Positions 1 through 7,671 of a DNA stretch of 64,000 nucleotides are shown here, piece after piece. The position numbers and the translations under genes were made by a program. The notes under the pieces were generated by a model, which was not told the DNA's origin, did not search any database, and saw nothing but the letters and a program-made list of their open reading frames with translations. Within the stretch, counting starts at the first letter, position 1. Each line of letters begins with the position of its first letter. The DNA comes from Blastochloris sulfoviridis (GTDB lineage Bacteria > Pseudomonadota > Alphaproteobacteria > Rhizobiales > Xanthobacteraceae), in contig NZ_VWPL01000019.1 in NCBI RefSeq assembly GCF_008630065.1, positions 1 to 64,000 of the forward strand, written 5' to 3'.

Positions 1-90
1 GCCCTCATCGCCATCGCCCGAAAGCTCCTGACCATCCTCAACGCCATGATTCGAGACAACAAACCCTGGCGAGACCCCAAAGCCGCATGA
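1..90 (+). CDS. IS110-family transposase, C-terminal end (partial)
   Basis: The window opens inside a reading frame of 29 codons ending at TGA 88-90. The peptide contains the stretch LTILNAMIRDN followed by KPWR, which is the usual C-terminus of IS110/IS116-type transposases (the helix after the C-terminal transposase_20 domain). Only this tail is visible, so whether the element is intact cannot be judged. The 60 bases after it before the PPK2 gene contain half of a palindromic repeat (CCCGGGACGACA-like), so the insertion sequence may have landed in such a repeat, as IS110 elements often do. Confidence 0.7.
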   Translation, partial: ALIAIARKLLTILNAMIRDNKPWRDPKAA

Positions 91-151
91 CAGTTGCTCA
101 CGGCTGAAGCTGTTCGCCCGGGACGACACACCGGCCGACGCTCCCCCCGCC

Positions 152-1015
152 TCAATAGGCCTGCTCGACCTGCTTCACCTGGTAGCGCGGCTCCTCGTAC
201 TTGCCGCGCTTCTGGCGCTTGGGCAGCTCGATCCGGTCGCGCTTGACGTGCTCGTAGGGCACGGTCTTCAGGATGTGGCGGATGATGTTGAGCCGCGCCC
301 GCTTCTTGTCGTCGGAGGGCACCATGAACCACGGCGCCCAGGCGGTGTCGGAGTTCTCGAACATCTCGTCGCGCGCCGCCGAATAGTCGTACCAGCGCTT
401 GTAGGATTCCAGATCCATCGGCGACAGCTTCCAGGTCTTGCGCGGATCGTTGATGCGCCCTTCCATGCGGCGGGTCTGCTCGTCCTCGCTGACCTCCAGC
501 CAGAACTTGATGAGGATCACCCCGGATTCGACGATCGCCTTCTCGACCGCCGGAACGGCTGCGAGGAAGCGCCGCGCCTGCTCGTCGGTGCAGAAGCCCA
601 TCACCCGCTCGACGCCGGCGCGGTTGTACCAGCTGCGGTCGAAGATCACGACCTCGCCGGCCGCCGGCAGATGCGGCAGGTAGCGCTGGATGTACATCTG
701 CGACTTCTCGCGGTCGCTCGGCGCCGGCAAGGCGATGACGCGGAAGGTGCGCGGGCTCACCCGCTCGGTGATCGCCTTGATCGAGCCGCCCTTGCCGGCG
801 CCGTCGCGCCCCTCGAACAGGATGCAGACCTTGAGGCCCGCGTGCTTGACCCATTCCTGCAGCGCCACCAGCTCGCCGTGCAGGCGCACCAGCTCGGCCT
901 CGTAGTCCTTGCGCTTGAGCTTGCCGGGCTTGGCGGCGGATTTCGCGGCCGTCTCGCCGCTCTGGGCGGGGTTGTTCTGCGTGTCGTTCGACTTGTCGTT
1001 CGACTTCTTGCCCAT
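152..1015 (-). CDS. ppk2: polyphosphate kinase 2 (PPK2 family)
   Basis: The enzyme transfers phosphate between polyphosphate and nucleoside diphosphates in the cytoplasm. The 287-residue length is normal for a one-domain PPK2. After a low-complexity Lys/Asn/Ala-rich head of about 30 residues, the Walker A loop GRDGAGKGG lies near residues 69-77, and the Walker B/lid segment with FDRSWYNRAG lies near 125-134. I chose the ATG at 1015 (protein MGKKSND...) because the open frame upstream to 1558 runs through a palindromic repeat and low-complexity sequence and has no family similarity. Substrate preference (ADP or GDP) cannot be read from sequence alone. It is monocistronic and faces away from the GTA cluster. 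Confidence 0.93.
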   Translation of the reverse strand: MGKKSNDKSNDTQNNPAQSGETAAKSAAKPGKLKRKDYEAELVRLHGELVALQEWVKHAGLKVCILFEGRDGAGKGGSIKAITERVSPRTFRVIALPAPSDREKSQMYIQRYLPHLPAAGEVVIFDRSWYNRAGVERVMGFCTDEQARRFLAAVPAVEKAIVESGVILIKFWLEVSEDEQTRRMEGRINDPRKTWKLSPMDLESYKRWYDYSAARDEMFENSDTAWAPWFMVPSDDKKRARLNIIRHILKTVPYEHVKRDRIELPKRQKRGKYEEPRYQVKQVEQAY

Positions 1016-1100
1016 GACATGACCTCCCGGTGACACAACCTCCCGGCCGGCAACCGTGCGAAGCAAGGCGATCCGTGTCAATCGGCGTGTGGGTTGGCCT

Positions 1101-1227
1101 GTCATCCCGGGCGAGGCGTCAGCCGAGAGCCGGGATCGCCATCCAGATAGCGCACCATTTTCTGAAAACGGTCCCGCTGAAAACGGTCCCGGATCGCGGG
1201 CCTGCGGCCCTTGTCCGGGACGACGAC
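1101..1227. repeat. palindromic intergenic repeat, family A (variant copy)
   Basis: The left arm is GTCATCCCGGGCGAGGCGTC with GAGAGCCGGGATCGCCATCC. The centre carries two copies of AAACGGTCCC, and the right arm ends in TTGTCCGGGACGACGAC. The arms are reverse complements of each other. This is the first of more than twenty copies or half-copies of family A in the window, all in intergenic DNA. Confidence 0.85.
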
Positions 1228-1577
1228 CTCTCCGCCGCCGGACGATGACCGGAAATGCGCTGAAATGCCGAAGATAATCCCGGCCGGCCGAAGCGGACAT
1301 CGCGCCGCAGCCGGGCTTCCCGCCAAGCTCCCGGCCGCCCCGCTCGCGCCAGGGTTGAGCGGCGTCCGGTCGCGCTGCGGGAAGATGCGGCGGCCTGCGG
1401 CCCAGCTTGCGCGCAGGCCGTTCGGCAGCGCGGCGCAGGCGGGGTGCGGCGTGCCGGCGGGCGGGGCTGTGGACCACCCCGGAAAAGCGCCCGATGTTGC
1501 GGGGCAAAACGCCGCAGGGCGTGCCGCAGCAACCCGGATGTTCCGCGAAAGGGCGCACAGCGGGGTATATTTATACC

Positions 1578-1608
1578 AAGGCTGCGACCGCCTGTCGCAG
1601 CCTTTTTT
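1578..1608 (+). terminator. strong Rho-independent terminator
   Basis: An 11-bp perfect stem (AAGGCTGCGAC pairing with GTCGCAGCCTT), a five-base loop CGCCT and then six T residues (1603-1608) make a textbook plus-strand terminator. Just upstream lies a perfect inverted repeat, GGTATA-TT-TATACC (1564-1577). No recognisable gene precedes it on the plus strand (the stretch from 1016 is repeat plus GC-rich sequence), so the transcript it ends is unknown. Confidence 0.8.
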
Positions 1609-1629
1609 CCCAGGATTGGCATTTAGTCC

Positions 1630-1658
1630 TTGACAGCCGCGCGCTGCTGGGGTACAAG
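1630..1658 (+). promoter_or_regulatory. candidate housekeeping promoter
   Basis: TTGACA (1630-1635), a 17-base spacer and TACAAG (1653-1658) form a close match to a sigma-70 promoter, with a perfect -35 and a 4/6 -10. It sits 22 bases after the terminator and directly before the hairpin-rich stretch, so transcription would start near 1665. No start codon with a ribosome site follows, which points to a non-coding transcript. Confidence 0.5.
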
Positions 1659-1664
1659 GTCAGC

Positions 1665-1940
1665 ACGCTCCGCAAGTGCGGTTGGCGCCGCCATATGCCC
1701 CTCGGCTTGGTGCCGCCGCTTGGATGGGTGAAACCGCCTGCCAAGAGCCCCCGCCGCGCTCCCCCGCGCGCGGCGGGGCTCCTTACGGAGAAGCCGAAGG
1801 CTATCCCGGGTGCGTCCTCAGCCAGCGCCCTCATCAACCGGGATAGCCTCGCCTCTTCGGGCCTTCCTCTCCTCGGAAGGAGACGGCTGGGTGCGGGGTA
1901 GAGAACCCGCCCCGGCCGTCCTGCCCGGGGGAGGCCCCCC
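1665..1940 (+). ncRNA. candidate structured RNA, unassigned family
   Basis: Behind the promoter-like site, successive inverted repeats cover about 275 bases. CCGC/GCGG occurs near 1670-1681. GAGCCCC...GCGC pairs with GCGCGGCGGGGCTC (about 1745-1781). The perfect 12-bp stem AGGCTATCCCGG/CCGGGATAGCCT spans 1798-1849, flanked by GCCGAAG/CTTCGG. CCTTCC/GGAAGG lies at 1862-1880, and GACGGC/GCCGTC (1882-1920) encloses GCGGG/CCCGC. I compared it by eye with 6S, tmRNA, RNase P, SRP and cobalamin-riboswitch signatures and recognised none. It could instead be a long leader of the downstream terminase operon. Transcription is inferred, not shown. Confidence 0.35.
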
Positions 1941-1944
1941 CAAA

Positions 1945-2008
1945 GACCACTTCAAGAAGCGACCACTTCAAGAAGCGACCACTTCAAGAAGCGACCGCTT
2001 CCAGAAGC
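1945..2008 (+). repeat. four tandem 16-bp direct repeats upstream of the GTA operon
   Basis: Three identical copies of GACCACTTCAAGAAGC (1945-1960, 1961-1976, 1977-1992) are followed by a variant, GACCGCTTCCAGAAGC (1993-2008). Each unit contains the small inverted repeat CTTC-AA-GAAG. The array ends 61 bases before the small terminase start, a position that suits an activator-binding array or a packaging-related site; neither is proven. Confidence 0.7.
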
Positions 2009-2069
2009 ACCGCCGCAAGGCGGCATCCGCGAAAACACCGCTCGAATTCACGCAAAATCCGGTTCTGCC

Positions 2070-2639
2070 ATGGTCTCGTCCGCGCCGCCCGCGCCGGAGG
2101 AGCTCGAACGTCTGCGCGTCCTCTATGAGGACCGCCGCGGTCCGGCTCTGCCCGCACTGGCCGCCGGCGCCGGCCTGTCGCTGTGGCGACTCAACCAGCT
2201 CGCCATCGCCCAAGGTTGGAAGCGGCGGCGCGGTCCGGTCGGGCTCGGCCGCAGCGGCGAGGCCGGCCCCGGCCGCCACCGCGGCTTCGCCTGCACCGGC
2301 CTTGCCACCTGCCGCGAACGCGAGGCGATGGTGACCAAGCTGCTCGCCACCTGCGAGGAGCAGGTCGCTGCCGCCGCCGACCGCCTCGCCACCAGAAGCG
2401 CCGATCTCGTGCCCGAGCGCGAGGCGCGCACCCTTGCCGTGCTCGCCCGCACCATCGAGCGCCTCACCGCGCTCGACAGGAAGGCCGCGCGAACGCCGGC
2501 CCAGACGCCGGCTGCGGACTCCGATGACCGAACCCTGCCTCGCGACTATTCCGGGCTGCGGACCGAGCTGGCGCGCCGTCTGGCGGAGCTGGAAGGCGAG
2601 CGGCCGGGAGGGGGAGTTCCTGGCCCGCCTGACGGATGA
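2070..2639 (+). CDS. GTA small terminase-like protein (gp1 position)
   Basis: This 189-residue protein opens the structural cluster in the position where Rhodobacter-type GTAs have the small terminase that recognises DNA and hands it to the packaging motor. A helix-turn-helix-like N-terminus (residues about 8-50, LRVLYEDRRGPALPAL...WKRRRG) is followed by a basic linker, then an Arg/Glu/Ala-rich helical region (about 80-135) that could form the oligomeric core. Sequence similarity of GTA small terminases is weak, so the assignment rests on position, size and fold pattern. Its 3' end overlaps the large terminase frame by over 100 bases if that gene starts at 2524. Confidence 0.65.
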   Translation: MVSSAPPAPEELERLRVLYEDRRGPALPALAAGAGLSLWRLNQLAIAQGWKRRRGPVGLGRSGEAGPGRHRGFACTGLATCREREAMVTKLLATCEEQVAAAADRLATRSADLVPEREARTLAVLARTIERLTALDRKAARTPAQTPAADSDDRTLPRDYSGLRTELARRLAELEGERPGGGVPGPPDG

Positions 2640-3894
2640 CCAGCTCGACGACTTCCTGCACGAATGGCGCTCCTGGGCGCGGGCCTCGCAGTGGCCGCCC
2701 GCGGCCGCCGCCGATGGCGCACCGTGGACGATCTGGCTGATGCTGGGCGGGCGCGGCTCCGGCAAGACCCGGGCCGGCGCCGAATGGGTGCGGGCGCTGG
2801 CGCTGGGCCGCCCGCCGGCCGCGCGCGCGCCGACCTCGCCGATCGCGCTGGTTGGCGAGACGGCGGCCGACGTGCGCGAGGTGATGGTGGAGGGCGTCTC
2901 CGGCCTGCTGCGCATCCATGCCCGCTATGAGCGGCCGCGCTGGCTGCCCTCGCGCCGCCGCCTGGAATGGCCGAACGGCGCGGTGGCGCAGACCTTTTCC
3001 GCCGACGATCCCGAGCAGTTGCGCGGGCCGCAGTTCGCCGCCGCCTGGTGCGACGAGATCGCCAAATGGAGCCGCGCCGAGGAGGCGTTCGACATGCTGC
3101 AATTCGCGCTCCGGCTGGGCGAGGCGCCGCGCCAAGTGGTCACCACCACGCCGCGCGCGGTGCCGATCGTGCGCCGGCTGGTCGCCGATCCGCGCGTGGC
3201 GGTGGCGCGCATGACCACCGCCGAGAACGCGCTGAACCTCGCGCCGAGCTTTCTCGATGCCATCGTCGGCCGCTATCGCGGCACGCGGCTCGGCCGCCAG
3301 GAGCTGCTGGGCGAACTGGTCGAGGACCGCGCCGGCACGCTGTTTCCGCGCGACCTGATCGAGCGCTGCCGCATCGCCACCGCTCCCACGCTGGCGCGCA
3401 TCGTCGTGGCGGTCGATCCGCCGGCCTCCGCCCACCGCACCTCGGACGCCTGCGGCATCATTGCGGCCGGGCGCACCGCGGACGGCCGGCTCTGCGTGCT
3501 CGCCGACGACACCGCACGCGGCCTCAGGCCGGCGCAATGGGCAGCGCGGGCGCTGGCGCTCTATCATCGGCTTGAAGCCGATGCGCTGATCGCCGAGGCC
3601 AACCAGGGCGGCGAGATGGTGCGCAGCGTGTTCGCGGATGCCGATTCATCGGTGCCGGTGCGCCTCGTCCACGCCCGCCGCGGCAAATGGCTGCGCGCCG
3701 AGCCGGTCGCCCAGCTCTACGAGCAGGGGCGGGTGGCGCATGTCGGCGCCTTTCCCGAGCTTGAGGACGAGATGGCCGACTTCGCCCATGACGGCCTCTC
3801 CGACGGCCGCTCGCCCGACCGGCTCGACGCGCTGGTTTGGGCGCTCACCGACCTCACCCAGCCCGACACCCAGCCGCGCGTGCGGCGGGTGTGA
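2524..3894 (+). CDS. GTA large terminase, DNA-packaging ATPase/nuclease (gp2)
   Basis: This is the motor protein that fills GTA heads with host DNA. The ATPase half shows LGGRGSGKTRAGAEW (Walker A, about residues 74-88) and AAWCDEIAKW (Walker B with the catalytic Glu). The nuclease half has the acidic AVDPPAS and IAEANQGGEM segments. The start is uncertain: the conserved part begins at FLARLTDDQLDDFL, and the nearest in-frame ATG upstream is 2524, inside the small terminase gene. An AGGGGGAG sequence just before the conserved part has no good start codon behind it. Length from 2524 is 456 residues, normal for the family. Confidence 0.9.
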   Translation: MTEPCLATIPGCGPSWRAVWRSWKASGREGEFLARLTDDQLDDFLHEWRSWARASQWPPAAAADGAPWTIWLMLGGRGSGKTRAGAEWVRALALGRPPAARAPTSPIALVGETAADVREVMVEGVSGLLRIHARYERPRWLPSRRRLEWPNGAVAQTFSADDPEQLRGPQFAAAWCDEIAKWSRAEEAFDMLQFALRLGEAPRQVVTTTPRAVPIVRRLVADPRVAVARMTTAENALNLAPSFLDAIVGRYRGTRLGRQELLGELVEDRAGTLFPRDLIERCRIATAPTLARIVVAVDPPASAHRTSDACGIIAAGRTADGRLCVLADDTARGLRPAQWAARALALYHRLEADALIAEANQGGEMVRSVFADADSSVPVRLVHARRGKWLRAEPVAQLYEQGRVAHVGAFPELEDEMADFAHDGLSDGRSPDRLDALVWALTDLTQPDTQPRVRRV

Positions 3895-4210
3895 GCGACG
3901 TGGTGACGTAGGGCGGATGAGCGAAGCGTAATCCGCCAGTCCGTTGCCAGCCCTGCGTCGTGATCGGCGCAAGACGCGTGCGCCATTGCGCCCTGCGGGT
4001 TTTCGTCGTCCCGGGCGAGCAACGCGAGACCCGGGATCGTCATCCGGAAAGGGTCTCCGTCCTGCAAACGGTCCCGGGTCGTGCAGCTTCGTTGCGTGCA
4101 CGGGACGACAATCTCTCCAACGCGTCGTCCCGGGCGAGCAACGCAAGACCCGGGATCGTCATCCGAAAAGGCCCCTCGCCCCGCAGGCGGGGCGAGGGAG
4201 AGGAGCCGCC
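3895..4210. repeat. intergenic block: repeat C half-copy plus family A copies
   Basis: Between terminase and portal there is a single arm of repeat C (3908-3937, a divergent GTAGGGCGGATGAGCGAAGC form), a full family A copy (about 4004-4110) and a left half of another (about 4122-4165). No coding potential is visible. AGAGGAG at about 4199-4205 is the ribosome site of the portal gene. Confidence 0.8.
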
Positions 4211-5371
4211 ATGTCCCGTCTCGCCATGTCCCGTCTCACCCGCCTGTTTCGTGTCCCCGAGCGCAAGGCCAGCCGGGTGGCGAGCCTGATCGCGCTCGAG
4301 CCGGGCCGGCCGCGCTGGACGCCGCGCGACTATGGCGCGCTCGCCCGCGAGGGTTATGCCGCAAACCCGGTGGTGCACCGCTGCGTGCGGCTGATCGCCG
4401 AGGCCGCGGCCTCGGTGCTGTGGCGCGTCTATGTCGGCGGCCGCGAGGTGCCAGACCATGCATTGGCACAGCTTCTCGCCCGGCCCAATCCGCGCCAGAG
4501 CGGCCAGGGCTTCCGCGAAACGCTGCACGCGTTCCAGCTTGTCGCCGGCAACGCCTATGTCGAGAGCGTCGCCGCCTCCGGCACGGTGCGCGAGCTGCAC
4601 CTGCTGCGGCCCGACCGCATCAAGGTGGTGCCGGGGCCGGACGGCTGGCCCGCGGCATTCGACTACACCGTCAACGGCACGACGCTGCGCCTGCAGCAGA
4701 GCGAGGATGGCATTGCGCCGGTGCTGCATCTGGCGCTGTTCCATCCGCTCGACGACCATTACGGCCTCGCGCCCGCCGAGGCCGCGGCGAAGGCCATCGA
4801 CATCCACAACGCCGCGCTGGGCTGGAACAAGGCGCTGCTCGACAATGCCGCGCGTCCCTCCGGCGCGCTGGTGTGCGCGGGCGAGGCGAGCCTGTCGGAG
4901 AGCCAGTTCGAGCGGCTGAAAGCTGAGCTTGAGACCGGCTTCTCCGGGCCGATGAACGCCGGCCGCCCGCTGCTGCTGGAGGGCGGGCTCTCCTGGCAGC
5001 CGCTGTCGCTGTCGCCCAAGGACATGGATTTCCTGGAGGCCAAGAACGCCGCGGCGCGCGACATCGCGCTGGCCTTCGGCGTGCCGCCGATGCTGCTCGG
5101 CATTCCCGGCGACAACACCTATTCCAACTATGTCGAAGCCAACCGCGCCTTCTGGCGGGCGTGCGTGGTGCCGCTGGTGACCCGCACCGCCGAGTCGCTC
5201 TCCGCCTGGCTTCAGCCGGCCTTCGACGATGCGCCGCGCATCGTCGTCGATCTCGACGAGGTGCCGGCACTCGCGTCCGACCGCGAGGCGCTGTGGCGGC
5301 GCATCGGATCTGCGACGTTCCTCTCCGACGACGAGAAGCGCGAGGCGCTGGGCTGGGAGAAGCGGGGGTAG
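4211..5371 (+). CDS. GTA/phage portal protein, HK97 type (gp3)
   Basis: The portal is the dodecameric ring through which DNA enters the head and to which the tail attaches. The 386-residue product has the HK97-type pattern: an N-terminal arm, then NPVVHRCVRLIAEAAASV, LLARPNPRQSG with the clip/stem region, HPLDDHYGLAP, and the C-terminal GVPPMLLGIPGDNTYSN-like segment that is typical of the family. The ATG at 4211 is preceded by AGAGGAG at good spacing; a second in-frame ATG lies five codons downstream. In other GTAs the next genes are the head-formation protein and protease, but here a toxin-immunity pair is inserted. Confidence 0.93.
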   Translation: MSRLAMSRLTRLFRVPERKASRVASLIALEPGRPRWTPRDYGALAREGYAANPVVHRCVRLIAEAAASVLWRVYVGGREVPDHALAQLLARPNPRQSGQGFRETLHAFQLVAGNAYVESVAASGTVRELHLLRPDRIKVVPGPDGWPAAFDYTVNGTTLRLQQSEDGIAPVLHLALFHPLDDHYGLAPAEAAAKAIDIHNAALGWNKALLDNAARPSGALVCAGEASLSESQFERLKAELETGFSGPMNAGRPLLLEGGLSWQPLSLSPKDMDFLEAKNAAARDIALAFGVPPMLLGIPGDNTYSNYVEANRAFWRACVVPLVTRTAESLSAWLQPAFDDAPRIVVDLDEVPALASDREALWRRIGSATFLSDDEKREALGWEKRG

Positions 5372-5434
5372 GCGCCCCGCGCCCGCGGCCTCACGCCCCA
5401 CCCAGCGATCGATTTCTCGAATAACGGTTCCGTC

Positions 5435-6244
5435 ATGACGAAGGTCCTTTCGGCCTTTGTGCGGCCGGATCGTGCCCGCTTTCTGCGGCCGGATCCCGGC
5501 TCCTATCGTTTGCCGTCATATCACGTGACGCCGCGCACGGTGACGCTGCAGCAGAATGCAGTCAGCGCGCTGGTCCATCTGGCCCAAAACCTCACCATTC
5601 TTCGGCGAGAGCTCGCTTCGGTTCGCGCGCTGCTGCGGGAGAAGGCGAACTTCAATCCAAACCAGCCGCGCGACGAGCGTGGACGTTGGACGGAAACCGG
5701 TGCCGGAAACGAGAGCGACGCCGCGGAACGAAACATCCCCACCGATCGGCCGGCCGCGCCGGACCCGCAGCCATCGGCCACGATCTTGCGCAATCAAGTT
5801 GCCAAAGCGGCGATCAGGAAGCTTGTCGTGATGGGCGTACGCGAGGCCGCCAATCCTCTGATCGGCACGGTGCTCAACGCAGCCGATCTCGTGGATACGG
5901 CGCGTGAGGTCTATCCTTATGTTCGATCGCATTTCGACGAGCCGAAAACCCTGGAGGAACTGCAGGCGGCGGTCTCGGTACGCGAGGCCGGCTATGACAT
6001 CCACCACATCGTCGAGCAGACCCCGGCCGACCGCGACAATTTCGCCCGTTCGCTGATCGATGCGCCCGAAAACCTGGTGCGGGTGCCGACGCTGAAGCAC
6101 TGGGAGATCACGGCGTGGTTTATGACTCCGCGTGAGAGCTTCGGAGGACTATCAGCGCGCGAATATCTGCAAGGAAAGGACTGGGCAACGCGTGTCGAGG
6201 TTGGCAAGATGGCACTTGCCTCTTGCGGAGTGCTGAAGCCATGA
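5435..6244 (+). CDS. HNH-like polymorphic toxin with phage-associated linker motif
   Basis: The 269-residue protein has an N-terminal helical region (about 30-70), the linker motif FNPNQPRDERGRWT (73-86), a Pro-rich spacer, a helical stretch (112-165), and a C-terminal nuclease-like domain with GYDIHHIVEQ (His190, His191), then Asn213 in APENLVRVP and a Lys-His-Trp (221-223). The RDERGRWT linker with a C-terminal variable domain is a feature of toxins linked to phage head genes in Rhizobiales. The HH...N...H pattern suggests an HNH/AHH-type nuclease; activity is inferred. Its stop codon overlaps the start of the DUF2019 gene (ATGA), the usual arrangement for a toxin and its antidote. GC content is slightly lower than in its neighbours. 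Confidence 0.72.
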   Translation: MTKVLSAFVRPDRARFLRPDPGSYRLPSYHVTPRTVTLQQNAVSALVHLAQNLTILRRELASVRALLREKANFNPNQPRDERGRWTETGAGNESDAAERNIPTDRPAAPDPQPSATILRNQVAKAAIRKLVVMGVREAANPLIGTVLNAADLVDTAREVYPYVRSHFDEPKTLEELQAAVSVREAGYDIHHIVEQTPADRDNFARSLIDAPENLVRVPTLKHWEITAWFMTPRESFGGLSAREYLQGKDWATRVEVGKMALASCGVLKP

Positions 6245-6612
6245 AACCGACGGCACTGAGCAAGATGTCGGTCGACGAGTTGGTCGCGCGGTTTGTTGAT
6301 ATCGCACGCCGGCAGCACGACGCGATCCTGAATGATAAGTACGCCGCCTATCGGCGCCTCTACAATGAGATGGAAGCCGTTCGCCAGGAGCTGCGTGCGC
6401 GTCCCGGCGACCAGAGGCACGCTCTCACGCGTCTATTCAACGATGACAACACGCAGGTTCGGCTGAAGGCCGCCGTTTCAACTCTGGCCCTTGAACCAGA
6501 GGCTGCTCGAAGAATTCTGGAGGCTATTCGCGACAGCCGCGAGCTCTATTTTGCTCTTGACGCTGGGATGACATTAAGAATGCTCGATGATGGCTCGTTC
6601 GTGCCGACCTGA
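6241..6612 (+). CDS. DUF2019 protein, probable immunity protein of the adjacent toxin
   Basis: This 123-residue protein matches the DUF2019 pattern: LSKMSVDELVARFVDIA at the N-terminus, KYAAYRRLYNEMEAVRQEL, then GDQRHAL and the HEAT-like VRLKAAVSTLALEPEAARRIL, ending with LDDGSFVPT. Small HEAT-repeat proteins of this kind are found beside nuclease toxins and are thought to be immunity proteins. The ATG at 6241 overlaps the toxin stop by four bases, so the two are translationally coupled. The protein has no membrane segment or signal peptide, which suits a cytoplasmic neutraliser of a nuclease. Binding to the neighbouring toxin is inferred from context only. Confidence 0.75.
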   Translation: MKPTALSKMSVDELVARFVDIARRQHDAILNDKYAAYRRLYNEMEAVRQELRARPGDQRHALTRLFNDDNTQVRLKAAVSTLALEPEAARRILEAIRDSRELYFALDAGMTLRMLDDGSFVPT

Positions 6613-6693
6613 GGCGCTTTGAAGCCGTCTGACTCTTATTGTGTCGTCCAGGACGGCGCATCGCGACGATCCCGAAACACAATCGAGACAATC

Positions 6694-6876
6694 ATGGACG
6701 AGATCACCCGCAGCGTCATCGCGCGCGGCGATCTCGCGCATCTGGCGCTGTTTCTGTGGGCGTCGGGCGCCTCGGCGCTCGCCGCCTTCGCGCTGCGCGA
6801 GCTTGCCGCCGCCCACCGCCGGTTCGACGTGTTCGTGCGCGAGCTGGCCCGCTTCAACAATCGTCTGGAACATTGA
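6694..6876 (+). CDS. small GTA head-formation protein (gp3.5-like)
   Basis: A 60-residue protein with a hydrophobic central helix (about residues 12-37, LAHLALFLWASGASALAAFALREL) and a charged tail. In the Rhodobacter GTA a similar tiny protein (gp3.5, rcc01685-like) sits between the portal and protease genes and is needed for head formation. The match here is based on size, position and the single hydrophobic helix. The ATG at 6694 was chosen because the protein pattern begins there; the frame upstream is unrelated. Confidence 0.6.
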   Translation: MDEITRSVIARGDLAHLALFLWASGASALAAFALRELAAAHRRFDVFVRELARFNNRLEH

Positions 6877-6884
6877 GCCGAGCG

Positions 6885-7022
6885 ATGACCGACCTCCTCG
6901 AAGGACTGGCCGTGCTGCTGCACCGCCGCGCGGGCCGCGAAGGTGCGCGCGACGATGCCGAGACCGTGGTGCGCCGCTTCATCTGCGCGCTGGTGCGGCT
7001 GCGCCGGGCGAGCCGCCGATGA
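6885..7022 (+). CDS. small hypothetical protein upstream of prohead protease
   Basis: The 45-codon frame MTDLLEGLAVLLHRRAGREG... ends in a very basic tail (RLRRASRR). It starts eight bases after the head-formation gene, and its TGA overlaps the protease start as ATGA. The tight packing makes it a likely real, translationally coupled gene. I know no family for it. A role in head assembly is possible by position only. Confidence 0.4.
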   Translation: MTDLLEGLAVLLHRRAGREGARDDAETVVRRFICALVRLRRASRR

Positions 7023-7444
7023 GCGCGACGCTTGAAGGCTATGCCAGCCTGTTCGGCCGCATCGATCTGGCGCGCGACGCGGTGGTGCCGGGCGCCTTCC
7101 GCACTGCGCTCGCCCGGCGCGGCGCCGGCAACATCCGCATGCTGTGGCAGCACGATCCGGCGCAGCCGATCGGCGTGTGGTTGGCGATCGCCGAGGATGC
7201 GCAAGGGCTCTATTGCCGCGGCCGGCTGGTGCCGGAGGCGGCGAAATCCGCCGAGGTCGCAGCACTGCTCAAGGCCGGCGCGCTCGACGGCCTGTCGATC
7301 GGCTATCGCACCGTGCGCGCCCGCACCGATCCGAATACGCGCGTGCGCCGGCTGATCGAGATCGACCTGTGGGAGATCTCGATCGTCACCTTTCCGCTGC
7401 TGCCCGAGGCGCGCCTGCGCGCCAAGCATCGACTGTTCCGGTAG
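7019..7444 (+). CDS. HK97-family prohead protease (gp4)
   Basis: This maturation protease is packed in the procapsid and trims the capsid protein. The 141-residue product shows the short GTA form of the family: LEGYASLFGRIDLARDAVVPGAF, then MLWQHDPAQPIGVW with the conserved His, GLSIGYR with the catalytic Ser, and WEISIVTFPLLPEA. The start overlaps the preceding small gene (ATGA at 7019). The stop codon TAG (7442-7444) lies inside the left arm of a perfect repeat C palindrome, so the repeat inserted exactly at, or defines, the gene end. Confidence 0.92.
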   Translation: MSATLEGYASLFGRIDLARDAVVPGAFRTALARRGAGNIRMLWQHDPAQPIGVWLAIAEDAQGLYCRGRLVPEAAKSAEVAALLKAGALDGLSIGYRTVRARTDPNTRVRRLIEIDLWEISIVTFPLLPEARLRAKHRLFR

Positions 7445-7516
7445 GGCGCAATAGCGAAGCGTATTGCGCCGGTGACGTACGAGCTTGGCGCAATACGCTT
7501 CGCTATTGCGCCCTAC
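7441..7516. repeat. palindromic repeat, family C (perfect 30-bp arms)
   Basis: The left arm (7441-7470) begins GTAGGGCGCAATAGCGAAGC and its exact reverse complement is at 7487-7516, with a 16-base centre. It can form a long hairpin directly after the protease gene and may act as a terminator or RNA stabiliser. Other copies lie at 10947-11024 and 36557-36646, with a single arm at 3908. Confidence 0.9.
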
Positions 7517-7532
7517 GGCCTTTGCCCGAGCC

Positions 7533-7640
7533 GCGTCATCCCGGGCGAGCGTAGCGAGACCCGGGATCGTTTTCCGAAAACAGCACCAATCCTGAAAACG
7601 GTCCCGGGTCGCGCAGCTTCGCTGCTTGCCCGGGACGACG
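7533..7640. repeat. palindromic repeat, family A
   Basis: Typical copy: CGTCATCCCGGGCGAGCG, GACCCGGGATCG, a central AAACGGTCCCGGGTCGCG and GCTTGCCCGGGACGACG. It lies between the family C copy and the capsid gene, so the 227-base gap is almost wholly repeat. Confidence 0.88.
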
Positions 7641-7671
7641 CATCTGACTGTTGAAACCAAAGGATCCGCTC

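Noticed and set aside
1407-1901. A 164-codon frame across the terminator and hairpin-rich stretch
   Set aside because: It runs through a strong terminator, has Arg/Pro-rich content and no ribosome site or similarity.
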